From Parapristionchus giblindavisi (taxonomy: Eukaryota > Nematoda > Chromadorea > Rhabditida > Diplogasteridae): DNA of 64,000 bases. Positions within the stretch are counted from its first letter, which is position 1. Each line of letters opens with the position of its first letter. Shown here piece by piece: positions 23,953 through 35,853 of the stretch. The stretch is taken from contig CALSFV010000005.1 in NCBI GenBank assembly GCA_943737045.1, forward strand, positions 1-64,000, given 5' to 3'. A model generated the notes under the pieces. The model was not told the origin of the DNA. It saw nothing but the letters and a program-made list of their open reading frames with translations, and searched no databases. The position numbers were made by a program, and so were the translations under genes.

Positions 23953-24792
23953 ATATGACAACATGGTTGTTGCTGAAAATCTATCTTGTCATGAATTGTT
24001 TTTAGCAAAAATGCACAAAGTAATGAAAGATAATTTTCTAGTTCGGCCAGTTTGGTGACTTTCAGCATGGGAAAAATGCTTATGTTAATCAGAATTTTTT
24101 GCTCTTTCAAATGGTATATCACACGATAGGCATCGTTGTAATTTTTGTATCTCATGAGCAGTTTTCATCATATCAGAGTGAAAGTTACTTTCGTACTTCG
24201 GTCAATATGGCCGCGCTAAAAGATTACTGTTCGAAGCGAACTGAGGTTTACCTTATTCAGAATTTTTTGCTCTTTCAAATGGTGTATCGCACGATAGGCA
24301 TCGTTGTAATTTTTTGTATCCCATGAGCAGTTTTCATCATATCAGAGTGAAAGTTACTTTCGTACTTCGGTCAATATGGCCGCGCTAAAAGATTACTGTT
24401 CGAAGCGAACTGAGGTTTACCTTATTCAGAATTTTTTGCTCTTTCAAATGGTATATCACACGATAGGCATCGTTGTAATTTTTGTATCTCATGAGCAGTT
24501 TTCATCATATCAGAGTGAAAGTTACTTTCGTACTTCGGTCAATATGGCCGCGCTAAAAGATTACTGTTCGAAGCGAACTGAGGTTTACCTTATTCAGAAT
24601 TTTTTGCTCTTTCAAATGGTATATCACACGATAGGCATCGTTGTAATTTTTGTATCTCATGAGCAGTTTTCATCATATCAGAGTGAAAGTTACTTTCGTA
24701 CTTCGGTCAATATGGCCGCGCTAAAAGATTACTGTTCGAAGCGAACCGAGGTTTACCTTATTCAGAATTTTTTGCTCTTCAAATGGTATATA
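23953..24792 (+). repeat. B-type then A-type satellite between palindromic elements
   Basis: The right half of the interrupted B monomer (23957-24088) is followed by about four A monomers and the left part of the next B monomer. The whole interval from 22523 onward is repeated with an offset of 2,270 bp, so this piece belongs to a tandem segmental duplication that includes the foldback element. Confidence 0.88.
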
Positions 24793-26222
24793 AAACACTA
24801 TCTGAGAGAATTCAACAACTGAGATATTTTTTGGTATCGATGAAAAATAGATTTTTCTGTTTTATGTATGATAATTACAGGCTCCATGAGTGTAGTTCAC
24901 TGGTACTTGGAAATTCCTTTCAATTGAAAATTCGCTTCAGGAGGTGACCACACCACGATTTGGCGCCTTTTCCTAAAAAGTTTCTTTCGTATCCAATCGA
25001 TTCGGGAGTTGGTGCACTCGACTCCTTGGCTAATTCTAAGAAACTATTGTCGAGGAGAGTTTTTCGATCAACGCACAACAAAGGCTGGAATTGGGAATTT
25101 TCGAAAAAAAAATTCACATTAAATTAATTCTCACTGTTTTCCCATGGCGAATGCAAATTTTTTATTTGCTCATTAGCTTCTCCATATTATATTACACCTT
25201 TAGTTTAAAATTCATAATTTTTAAAAAATACAATTCATGTGAAATAATCATTTTTATAACGAACGTCGTGAATTATGGCGTGCTCCTACAGTAATCCCTA
25301 ATCGGTTAATTTGGTTTTTCGTTAGTTTTAAGCGTATTTTCAGCCCTTTTCTTTACAATGTTAGAGGTATATGCCTATTCTGCACCATCGGAGTGCAGTT
25401 GCACGGTATATGTGATGATCACATTGCTAATCGTACTTGTACTGTACGTGTAATGTAATTTACGTGCTCTCTCTTATTCTCTGATCAGTCTATAAAACCG
25501 ATAAGAAAGAGTACGGAACGGCATGAGTATAGTAACTACTACGCAAGCTGGCTCGGATACGAAAGTGAATAAAATTTACAGTACATGTACGATCAGCAAT
25601 GTGATCATCACATATACCGTGCAGCTGCACTCCGATGGTGCAGAATAATCATATACGTCTAACATTGTAAAGAAAACCGCTGAAAATATGCTTAAAACTA
25701 GCGAAAAACAAAATTAACCGAATAGGGATTACTGTAGGAGCACACCATAATTCACGACTTCCGTTATAAACATGATTATTTCACATGAATTGTATTTTTT
25801 TTTAAATTATGAATTTTAAACTAAAGGTGTAATATAATATGGAGAAGCTAATGAGCAAATAAAAAATTTGCATTCGCCATGGGAAAACAGTGAGAATTAA
25901 TTTAATGTGAACTTTTTTTCGAAAATTCCCAATTCCAGCCTTTGTTGTGCGTTGATCGAAAAACTCTCCTCGACAATAGTTTCTTAGAATTAGCCAAGGA
26001 GTCGAGTGCACCAACTCCCGAATCGATTGGATACGAAAGAAACTTTTTAGGAAAAGGCGCCAAATCGTGGTGTGGTCACCTCCTGAAGCGAATTTTCAAT
26101 TGAAAGGAATTTCCAAGTACCAGTGAACTACACTCATGGAGCCTGTAATTATCATACATAAAACAGAAAAATCTATTTTTCATCGATACCGCACCTATGT
26201 CGATTTTCTCAGATAGCGTGTT
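24793..26222. mobile_element. Palindromic foldback element, copy 2
   Basis: This is essentially identical to the copy at 22523-23952, with the same length, flanks and insertion point in a B monomer. Because the flanks also match, it arose by tandem duplication of a 2,270-bp block, not by a second transposition. A one-base difference in the left flank (CTCTTCAAATGG against CTCTTTCAAATGG) distinguishes the two. Confidence 0.85.
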
Positions 26223-29200
26223 ATATGACAACATGGTTGTTGCTGAAAATCTATCTTGTCATGAATTGTTTTTAGCAAAAATGCACAAAGTAATGAAAGA
26301 TAATTTTCTAGTTCGGCCAGTTTGGTGACTTTCAGCATGGGAAAAATGCTTATGTTAATCAGAATTTTTTGCTCTTTCAAATGTTATATCACACGATAGG
26401 CATCGTTGTAATTTTTGCATCTCATGTGCTGTTTTAATCATATCAGAGAGAAAGTTACTTTCGTACTTCGGTCAATATGGCCGCGCTAAAAGATTACTGT
26501 TCGAAGCGAACTGAGGTTTACCTTATTCAGAATTTTTTGCTCTTTCAAATGGTATATCACACGATAGGCATCGTTGTAATTTTTGTATCTCATGAGCAGT
26601 TTTCATCATATCAGAGTGAAAGTTACTTTCGTACTTCGGTCAATATGGCCGCGCTAAAAGATTACTGTTCGAAGCGAACTGAGGTTTACCTTATTCAGAA
26701 TTTTTTGCTCTTTCAAATGGTGTATCGCACGATAGGCATCGTTGTAATTTTTTGTATCTCATGAGCAGTTTTCATCATATCAGAGTGAAAGTTACTTTCG
26801 TACTTCGGTCAATATGGCCGCGCTAAAAGATTACTGTTCGAAGCGAACTGAGGTTTACCTTATTCAGAATTTTTTGCTCTTTCAAATGGTATATCACACG
26901 ATAGGCATCGTTGTAATTTTTGTATCTCATGAGCGGTTTTCATCATATCAGAGTGAAAGTTACTTTCGTACTTCGGTCAATATGGCCGCGCTAAAAGATT
27001 ACTGTTCGAAGCGAACTGAGGTTTACCTTATTCAGAATTTTTTGCTCTTTCAAATGGTATATCACACGATAGGCATAGTTGTAATTTTTGTATCTCATGA
27101 GCAGTTTTCATCATATCAGAGTGAAAGTTATTTTCGTACTTCGGTCAATATGGCCGCGCTAAAAGATTACTGTTCGAAGCGAACTGAGGTTTGCCTTATT
27201 CAGAATTTTTTGCTCTTTCAAATGATATATCACACGATAGGCATCGTTGTAATTTTTGTATCTCATGAGCAGTTTTCATCATATCAGAGTGAAAGTTACT
27301 TTCGTACTTCGGTCAATATGGCCGCGCTAAAAGATTACTGTTCGAAGCGAACTGAGGTTTACCTTATTCAGAATTTTTTGCTCTTTCAAATGGTATATCA
27401 CACGATAGGCATCGTTGTGATTTTTGTATCTCATGAGCGGTTTTCATCATATCAGAGTGAAAGTTACTTTCGTACTTCGGTCAATATGGCCGCGCTAAAA
27501 GATTACTGTTCGAAGCGAAATGAGGTTTACCTTATTCAGAATTTTTTGCTCTTTCAAATGGTATATCACACGATAGGCATAGTTGTAATTTTTGTATCTC
27601 ATGAGCAGTTTTCATCATATCAGAGTGAAAGTTACTTTCGTACTTCGGTCAATATGGCCGCGCTAAAAGATTACTGTTCGAAGCGAACTGAGGTTTACCT
27701 TATTCAGAATTTTTTGCTCTTTCAAATGGTATATCACACGATAGGCATCGTTGTAATTTTTGTATCTCATAAGCTGTTTTCATCATATCAGAGTGAAAGT
27801 TACTTTCGTACTTCGGTCAATATGGCCGCGCTAAAAGATTACTGTTCGAAGCGAACTGAGGTTTACCTTATTCAGAATTTTTTGCTCTTTCAATTGGTAT
27901 ATCACACGATAGGCATCGTTGTAATTTTTGTATCTTATGAGCAGTTTTCATCATATCAGAGTGAAAGTTACTTTCGTACTTCGGTCAATATGGCCGCGCT
28001 AAAAGATTACTGTTCGAAGCGAACTGAGGTTTACCTTATTCAGAATTTTTTGCTCTTTCAAATGGTATATCACACGATAGGCATCGTTGTGATTTTTGTA
28101 TCTCATGAGCGGTTTTCATCATATCAGAGTGAAAGTTACTTTCGTACTTCGGTCAATATGGCCGCGCTAAAAGATTACTGTTCGAAGCGAACTGAGGTTT
28201 ACCTTATTCAGAATTTTTTGCTCTTTCAAATGGTATATCACACGATAGGCATAGTTGTAATTTTTGTATCTCATGAGCAGTTTTCATCATATCAGAGTGA
28301 AAGTTACTTTCGTACTTCGGTCAATATGGCCGCGCTAAAAGATTACTGTTCGAAGCGAACTGAGGTTTACCTTATTCAGAATTTTTTGCTCTTTCAAATG
28401 GTATATCACACGATAGGCATCGTTGTAATTTTTGTATCTCATGAGCTGTTTTCATCATATCAGAGAGAAAGTTACTTTCGTACTTCGGTCAATATGGCCG
28501 CGCTAAAAGATTACTGTTCGAAGCGAACTGAGGTTTACCTTATTCAGAATTTTTTGCTCTTTCAAATGGTCTATCGCACGATAGGCATCGTTGTAACTTT
28601 TGTATCTCATGAGCAGTTTTCATCATATCAGAGTGAAAGTTACTTTCGTACTTCGGTCAATATGGCCGCGCTAAAAGATTACTGTTCGAAGCGAACTGAG
28701 GTTTACCTTATTCAGAATTTTTTGCTCTTTCAAATGGTGTATCGCACGATAGGCATCGTTGTAATTTTTTGTATCTCATGAGCAGTTTTCATCATATCAG
28801 AGTGAAAGTTACTTTCGTACTTCGGTCAATATGGCCGCGCTAAAAGATTACTGTTCGAAGCGAACTGAGGTTTACCTTATTCAGAATTTTTTGCTCTTTC
28901 AAATGGTATATCACACGATAGGCATCGTTGTAATTTTTGTATCTCATGAGCGGTTTTCATCATATCAGAGTGAAAGTTACTTTCGTACTTCGGTCAATAT
29001 GGCCGCGCTAAAAGATTACTGTTCGAAGCGAACTGAGGTTTACCTTATTCAGAATTTTTTGCTCTTTCAAATGGTATATCACACGATAGGCATAGTTGTA
29101 ATTTTTGTATCTCATGAGCAGTTTTCATCATATCAGAGTGAAAGTTACTTTCGTACTTCGGTCAATATGGCCGCGCTAAAAGATTACTGTTCGAAGCGAA

Positions 29201-32200
29201 CTGAGGTTTACCTTATTCAGAATTTTTTGCTCTTTCAAATGGTATATCACACGATAGGCATCCTTGTAATTTTTGTATCTCATGAGCAGTTTTCATCATA
29301 TCAGAGTGAAAGTTACTTTCGTACTTCGGTCAATATGGCCGCGCTAAAAGATTACTGTTCGAAGCGAACTGAGGTTTACCTTATTCAGAATTTTTTGCTC
29401 TTTCAAATGGTATATCACACGATAGGCATCGTTGTGATTTTTGTATCTCATGAGCGGTTTTCATCATATCAGAGTGAAAGTTACTTTCGTACTTCGGTCA
29501 ATATGGCCGCGCTAAAAGATTACTGTTCGAAGCGAACTGAGGTTTACCTTATTCAGAATTTTTTGCTCTTTCAAATGGTATATCACACGATAGGCATAGT
29601 TGTAATTTTTGTATCTCATGAGCAGTTTTCATCATATCAGAGTGAAAGTTACTTTCGTACTTCGGTCAATATGGCCGCGCTAAAAGATTACTGTTCGAAG
29701 CGAACTGAGGTTTACCTTATTCAGAATGTTTTGCTCTTTCAAATGGTATATCACACGATAGGCATCGTTGTAATTTTTGTATCTCATGAGCTGTTTTCAT
29801 CATATCAGAGAGAAAGTTACTTTCGTACTTCGGTCAATATGGCCGCGCTAAAAGATTACTGTTCGAAGCGAACTGAGGTTTACCTTATTCAGAATTTTTT
29901 GCTCTTTCAAATGGTCTATCGCACGATAGGCATCGTTGTAATTTTTGTATCTCATGAGCAGTTTTCATCATATCAGAGTGAAAGTTACTTTCGTACTTCG
30001 GTCAATATGGCCGCGCTAAAAGATTACTGTTCGAAGCGAACTGAGGTTTACCTTATTCAGAATTTTTTGCTCTTTCAAATGGTATATCACACGATAGGCA
30101 TCGTTGTAATTTTTGTATCTCATGAGCTGTTTTCATCATATCAGAGTGAAAGTTACTTTCGTACTTCGGTCAATATGGCCGCGCTAAAAGATTACTGTTC
30201 GAAGCGAACTGAGGTTTGCCTTATTCAGAATTTTTTGCTCTTTCAAATGGTATATCACACGATAGGCATCGTTGTAATTTTTGTATCTCATGAGCTGTTT
30301 TCATCATATCAGAGTGAAAGTTACTTTCGTACTTCGGTCAATATGGCCGCGCTAAAAGATTACTGTTCGAAGCGAACTGAGGTTTACCTTATTCAGATTT
30401 TTTTGCTCTTTCAAATGGTATATCACACGATAGGCATCGTTGTAATTTTTGTATCTCATGAGCTATTTTCATCATATCAGAGAGAAAGTTACTTTCGTAC
30501 TTCGGTCAATATGGCCGCGCTAAAAGATTACTGTTCGAAGCGAACTGAGGTTTACATTATTCAGATTTTTTTGCTCTTTCAAATGGTATATCACACGATA
30601 GGCATCGTTGTAATTTTTGTATCTCATGAGCTGTTTTCATCATATCAGAGTGAAAGTTACTTTCGTACTTCGGTCAATATGGCCGCGCTAAAAGATTACT
30701 GTTCGAAGCGAACTGAGGTTTACCTTATTCAGAATTTTTTGCTCTTTCAAATGGTATATCACACGAAAGGCATCGTTGTATTTTTTGTATCTCATGAGCT
30801 GTTTTCATCATATCAGAGTGAAAGTTACTTTAGTACTTCGGTCAATATGGCCGCGCTAAAAGATTGCTGTTCGAAGCGAACTGAGGTTTACCTTATTCAG
30901 AATTTTTTGCTCTTTCAAATGGTATATCACACGATAGGCATCGTTGTAATTTTTGTATCTCATGAGCTGTTTTCATCATATCAGAGTGAAAGTTACTTTC
31001 GTACTTCGGTCAATATGGCCGCGCTAAAAGATTACTGTTCGAAGCGAACTGAGGTTTACCTTATTCAGAATTTTTTGCTCTTTCAAATGGTATATCACAC
31101 GATAGGCATCGTTGTAATTTTTGTATCTCATGAGCTGTTTTCATCATATCAGAGTGAAAGTTACTTTCGTACTTCGGTCAATATGGCCGCGCTAAAAGAT
31201 TACTGTTCGAAGCGAACTGAGGTTTACCTTATTCAGAATTTTTTGCTCTTTCAAATGGTATATCACACGAAAGGCATCGTTGTATTTTTTGTATCTCATG
31301 AGCTGTTTTCATCATATCAGAGTGAAAGTTACTTTCGTACTTCGGTCAATATGGCCGCGCTAAAAGATTACTGTTCGAAGCGAACTGAGGTTTACCTTAT
31401 TCAGAATTTTTTGCTCTTTCAAATGGTATATCACACGATAGGCATCGTTGTAATTTTTGTATCTCATGAGCTGTTTTCATCATATCAGAGTGAAAGTTAC
31501 TTTCGTACTTCGGTCAATATGGCCGCGCTAAAAGATTACTGTTCGAAGCGAACTGAGGTTTACCTTATTCAGAATTTTTTGCTCTTTCAAATGGTATATC
31601 ACACGATAGGCATCGTTGTAATTTTTGTATCTCATGAGCTGTTTTCATCATATCAGAGTGAAAGTTACTTTCGTACTTCGGTCAATATGGCCGCGCTAAA
31701 AGATTACTGTTCGAAGCGAACTGAGGTTTACCTTATTCAGAATTTTTTGCTCTTTCAAATGGTATATCACACGAAAGGCATCGTTGTATTTTTTGTATCT
31801 CATGAGCTGTTTTCATCATATCAGAGTGAAAGTTACTTTCGTACTTCGGTCAATATGGCCGCGCTAAAAGATTACTGTTCGAAGCGAACTGAGGTTTACC
31901 TTATTCAGAATTTTTTGCTCTTTCAAATGGTATATCACACGATAGGCATCGTTGTAATTTTTGTATCTCATGAGCTGTTTTCATCATATCAGAGTGAAAG
32001 TTACTTTCGTACTTCGGTCAATATGGCCGCGCTAAAAGATTACTGTTCGAAGCGAACTGAGGTTTACCTTATTCAGAATTTTTTGCTCTTTCAAATGGTA
32101 TATCACACGATAGGCATCGTTGTAATTTTTGTATCTCATGAGCTGTTTTCATCATATCAGAGTGAAAGTTACTTTCGTACTTCGGTCAATATGGCCGCGC

Positions 32201-35200
32201 TAAAAGATTACTGTTCGAAGCGAACTGAGGTTTACCTTATTCAGAATTTTTTGCTCTTTCAAATGGTATATCACACGAAAGGCATCGTTGTATTTTTTGT
32301 ATCTCATGAGCTGTTTTCATCATATCAGAGTGAAAGTTACTTTCGTACTTCGGTCAATATGGCCGCGCTAAAAGATTACTGTTCGAAGCGAACTGAGGTT
32401 TACCTTATTCAGAATTTTTTGCTCTTTCAAATGGTATATCACACGATAGGCATCGTTGTAATTTTTGTATCTCATGAGCTGTTTTCATCATATCAGAGTG
32501 AAAGTTACTTTCGTACTTCGGTCAATATGGCCGCGCTAAAAGATTACTGTTCGAAGCGAACTGAGGTTTACCTTATTCAGAATTTTTTGCTCTTTCAAAT
32601 GGTATATCACACGATAGGCATCGTTGTAATTTTTGTATCTCATGAGCTGTTTTCATCATATCAGAGTGAAAGTTACTTTCGTACTTCGGTCAATATGGCC
32701 GCGCTAAAAGATTACTGTTCGAAGCGAACTGAGGTTTACCTTATTCAGAATTTTTTGCTCTTTCAAATGGTATATCACACGAAAGGCATCGTTGTATTTT
32801 TTGTATCTCATGAGCTGTTTTCATCATATCAGAGTGAAAGTTACTTTCGTACTTCGGTCAATATGGCCGCGCTAAAAGATTACTGTTCGAAGCGAACTGA
32901 GGTTTACCTTATTCAGAATTTTTTGCTCTTTCAAATGGTATATCACACGATAGGCATCGTTGTAATTTTTGTATCTCATGAGCTGTTTTCATCATATCAG
33001 AGTGAAAGTTACTTTCGTACTTCGGTCAATATGGCCGCGCTAAAAGATTACTGTTCGAAGCGAACTGAGGTTTACCTTATTCAGATTTTTTTGCTCTTTC
33101 AAATGGTATATCACACGATAGGCATCGTTGTAATTTTTGTATCTCATGAGCTATTTTCATCATATCAGAGAGAAAGTTACTTTCGTACTTCGGTCAATAT
33201 GGCCGCGCTAAAAGATTACTGTTCGAAGCGAACTGAGGTTTACCTTATTCAGAATTTTTTGCTCTTTCAAATGGTATATCACACGATAGGCATCGTTGTA
33301 ATTTTTGTATCTCATGAGCTGTTTTCATCATATCAGAGTGAAAGTTACTTTCGTACTTCGGTCAATATGGCCGCGCTAAAAGATTACTGTTCGAAGCGAA
33401 CTGAGGTTTACCTTATTCAGATTTTTTTGCTCTTTCAAATGGTATATCACACGATAGGCATCGTTGTAATTTTTGTATCTCATGAGCTGTTTTCATCATA
33501 TCAGAGTGAAAGTTACTTTCGTACTTCGGTCAATATGGCCGCGCTAAAAGATTACTGTTCGAAGCGAACTGAGGTTTACCTTATTCAGAATTTTTTGCTC
33601 TTTCAAATGGTATATCACACGATAGGCATCGTTGTAATTTTTGTATCTCATGAGCTGTTTTCATCATATCAGAGTGAAAGTTACTTTCGTACTTCGGTCA
33701 ATATGGCCGCGCTAAAAGATTACTGTTCGAAGCGAACTGAGGTTTACCTTATTCAGAATTTTTTGCTCTTTCAAATGGTATATCACACGAAAGGCATCGT
33801 TGTATTTTTTGTATCTCATGAGCTGTTTTCATCATATCAGAGTGAAAGTTACTTTCGTACTTCGGTCAATATGGCCGCGCTAAAAGATTACTGTTCGAAG
33901 CGAACTGAGGTTTACCTTATTCAGAATTTTTTGCTCTTTCAAATGGTATATCACACGATAGGCATCGTTGTAATTTTTGTATCTCATGAGCTGTTTTCAT
34001 CATATCAGAGTGAAAGTTACTTTCGTACTTCGGTCAATATGGCCGCGCTAAAAGATTACTGTTCGAAGCGAACTGAGGTTTACCTTATTCAGAATTTTTT
34101 GCTCTTTCAAATGGTATATCACACGATAGGCATCGTTGTAATTTTTGTATCTCATGAGCTGTTTTCATCATATCAGAGTGAAAGTTACTTTCGTACTTCG
34201 GTCAATATGGCCGCGCTAAAAGATTACTGTTCGAAGCGAACTGAGGTTTACCTTATTCAGAATTTTTTGCTCTTTCAAATGGTATATCACACGAAAGGCA
34301 TCGTTGTATTTTTTGTATCTCATGAGCTGTTTTCATCATATCAGAGTGAAAGTTACTTTCGTACTTCGGTCAATATGGCCGCGCTAAAAGATTACTGTTC
34401 GAAGCGAACTGAGGTTTACCTTATTCAGAATTTTTTGCTCTTTCAAATGGTATATCACACGATAGGCATCGTTGTAATTTTTGTATCTCATGAGCTGTTT
34501 TCATCATATCAGAGTGAAAGTTACTTTCGTACTTCGGTCAATATGGCCGCGCTAAAAGATTACTGTTCGAAGCGAACTGAGGTTTACCTTATTCAGAATT
34601 TTTTGCTCTTTCAAATGGTATATCACACGATAGGCATCGTTGTAATTTTTGTATCTCATGAGCTGTTTTCATCATATCAGAGTGAAAGTTACTTTCGTAC
34701 TTCGGTCAATATGGCCGCGCTAAAAGATTACTGTTCGAAGCGAACTGAGGTTTACCTTATTCAGAATTTTTTGCTCTTTCAAATGGTATATCACACGATA
34801 GGCATCGTTGTAATTTTTGTATCTCATGAGCTGTTTTCATCATATCAGAGTGAAAGTTACTTTCGTACTTCGGTCAATATGGCCGCGCTAAAAGATTACT
34901 GTTCGAAGCGATCTGAGGTTTACCTTATTCAGAATTTTTTGCTCTTTCAAATGGTATATCACACGATAGACACCGTTGTAATTTTTGCATCTCATGAGCT
35001 GTTTTCATCATATCAGAGAGAAAGTTACTTTCGTACTTCGGTCAATATGGCCGCGCTAAAAGATTACTGTTCGAAGCGAACTGAGGTTTACCTTATTCAG
35101 ATTTTTTTGCTCTTTCAAATGGTATATCACACGATAGGCATCGTTGTAATTTTTGTATCTCATGAGCTGTTTTCATCATATCAGAGTGAAAGTTACTTTC

Positions 35201-35435
35201 GTACTTCGGTCAATATGGCCGCGCTAAAAGATTACTGTTCGAAGCGAACTGAGGCTTACCTTATTCAGAATTTTTTGCTCTTTCAAATGGTATATCACAC
35301 GAAAGGCATCGTTGTAATTTTTGTATCTCATGAGCTGTTTTCATCATATCAGAGTGAAAGTTACTTTCGTACTTCGGTCAATATGGCCGCGCTAAAAGAT
35401 TACTGTTCGAAGCGAACTGAGGTTTACCTTATTCA
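26223..35435 (+). repeat. 168-bp satellite array, second long block with trimer higher-order repeat
   Basis: A B remnant (26227-26358) is followed by about 54 A monomers. From about 30760 to 34300 a marker variant ('ACGAAAGGCATCGTTGTATT') recurs at exact 504-bp intervals (30763, 31267, 31771, 32275, 32779, and again 33787, 34291), defining a trimer higher-order unit. The frame stays open from 28831 to 35475 because 168 is divisible by three and the unit lacks a stop in that frame. Differences between monomers often change the amino acid, giving no sign of protein selection. Confidence 0.95.
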
Positions 35436-35853
35436 CAAGGGAAGTCTTTTATGTCTCAGTGAGACTTTTGAATAAAAGTATTTTTCCTCGATAGGTATAG
35501 GTTAAATATGATAGGAACCAAAAAATTAGCTGCAGGCATGCACTTTCAGATTTTATACAATTAATTTTAATTTTGTAAATTTTTAAAAAAATGTTGAAAA
35601 AATCACAAAACGTAGGCGCAATGCAGTATATGAAATAAAGAGCCCCTGAAAGAGCCTTGAAAACTTAGCGGCGTCAAAAACACTGCATGCGCACTTGAAA
35701 ATTGCATTTTCACAAAATTAAAATTAATTATATAAAATCTGAAAGTGCATGGCAGCAGCTAATTTTTTTGGCTCCCATCATATTTAACCTATACCTATCG
35801 AGGAAAAATACTCTTATTCAAAAGTCTCACAGAGACATAAAAGACTTCCCTTG
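35436..35853. mobile_element. 418-bp MITE with long inverted ends and TCA target duplication
   Basis: The element interrupts an A monomer. TCA at 35433-35435 and 35854-35856 flanks it, and removing the insert plus one TCA restores the ordinary 'CTTATTCAGAATTTTTTG'. Ends begin CAAGGGAAGTCTTTTATGTC, and about 100 bp at each end are reverse complements with a few differences. Homology continues weakly inward ('TCAGATTTTATA...ATTAATTTTAATTTTG' and its complement). There is no coding capacity. A 3-bp duplication is compatible with PIF/Harbinger-like or CACTA-like transposases, but the family is not identified. Confidence 0.88.

Noticed and set aside
22651..26380. Small ORFs of 61-76 codons inside the palindromic elements
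   Set aside because: They occur as mirrored pairs in both arms and have no protein motif; they follow from palindrome symmetry.
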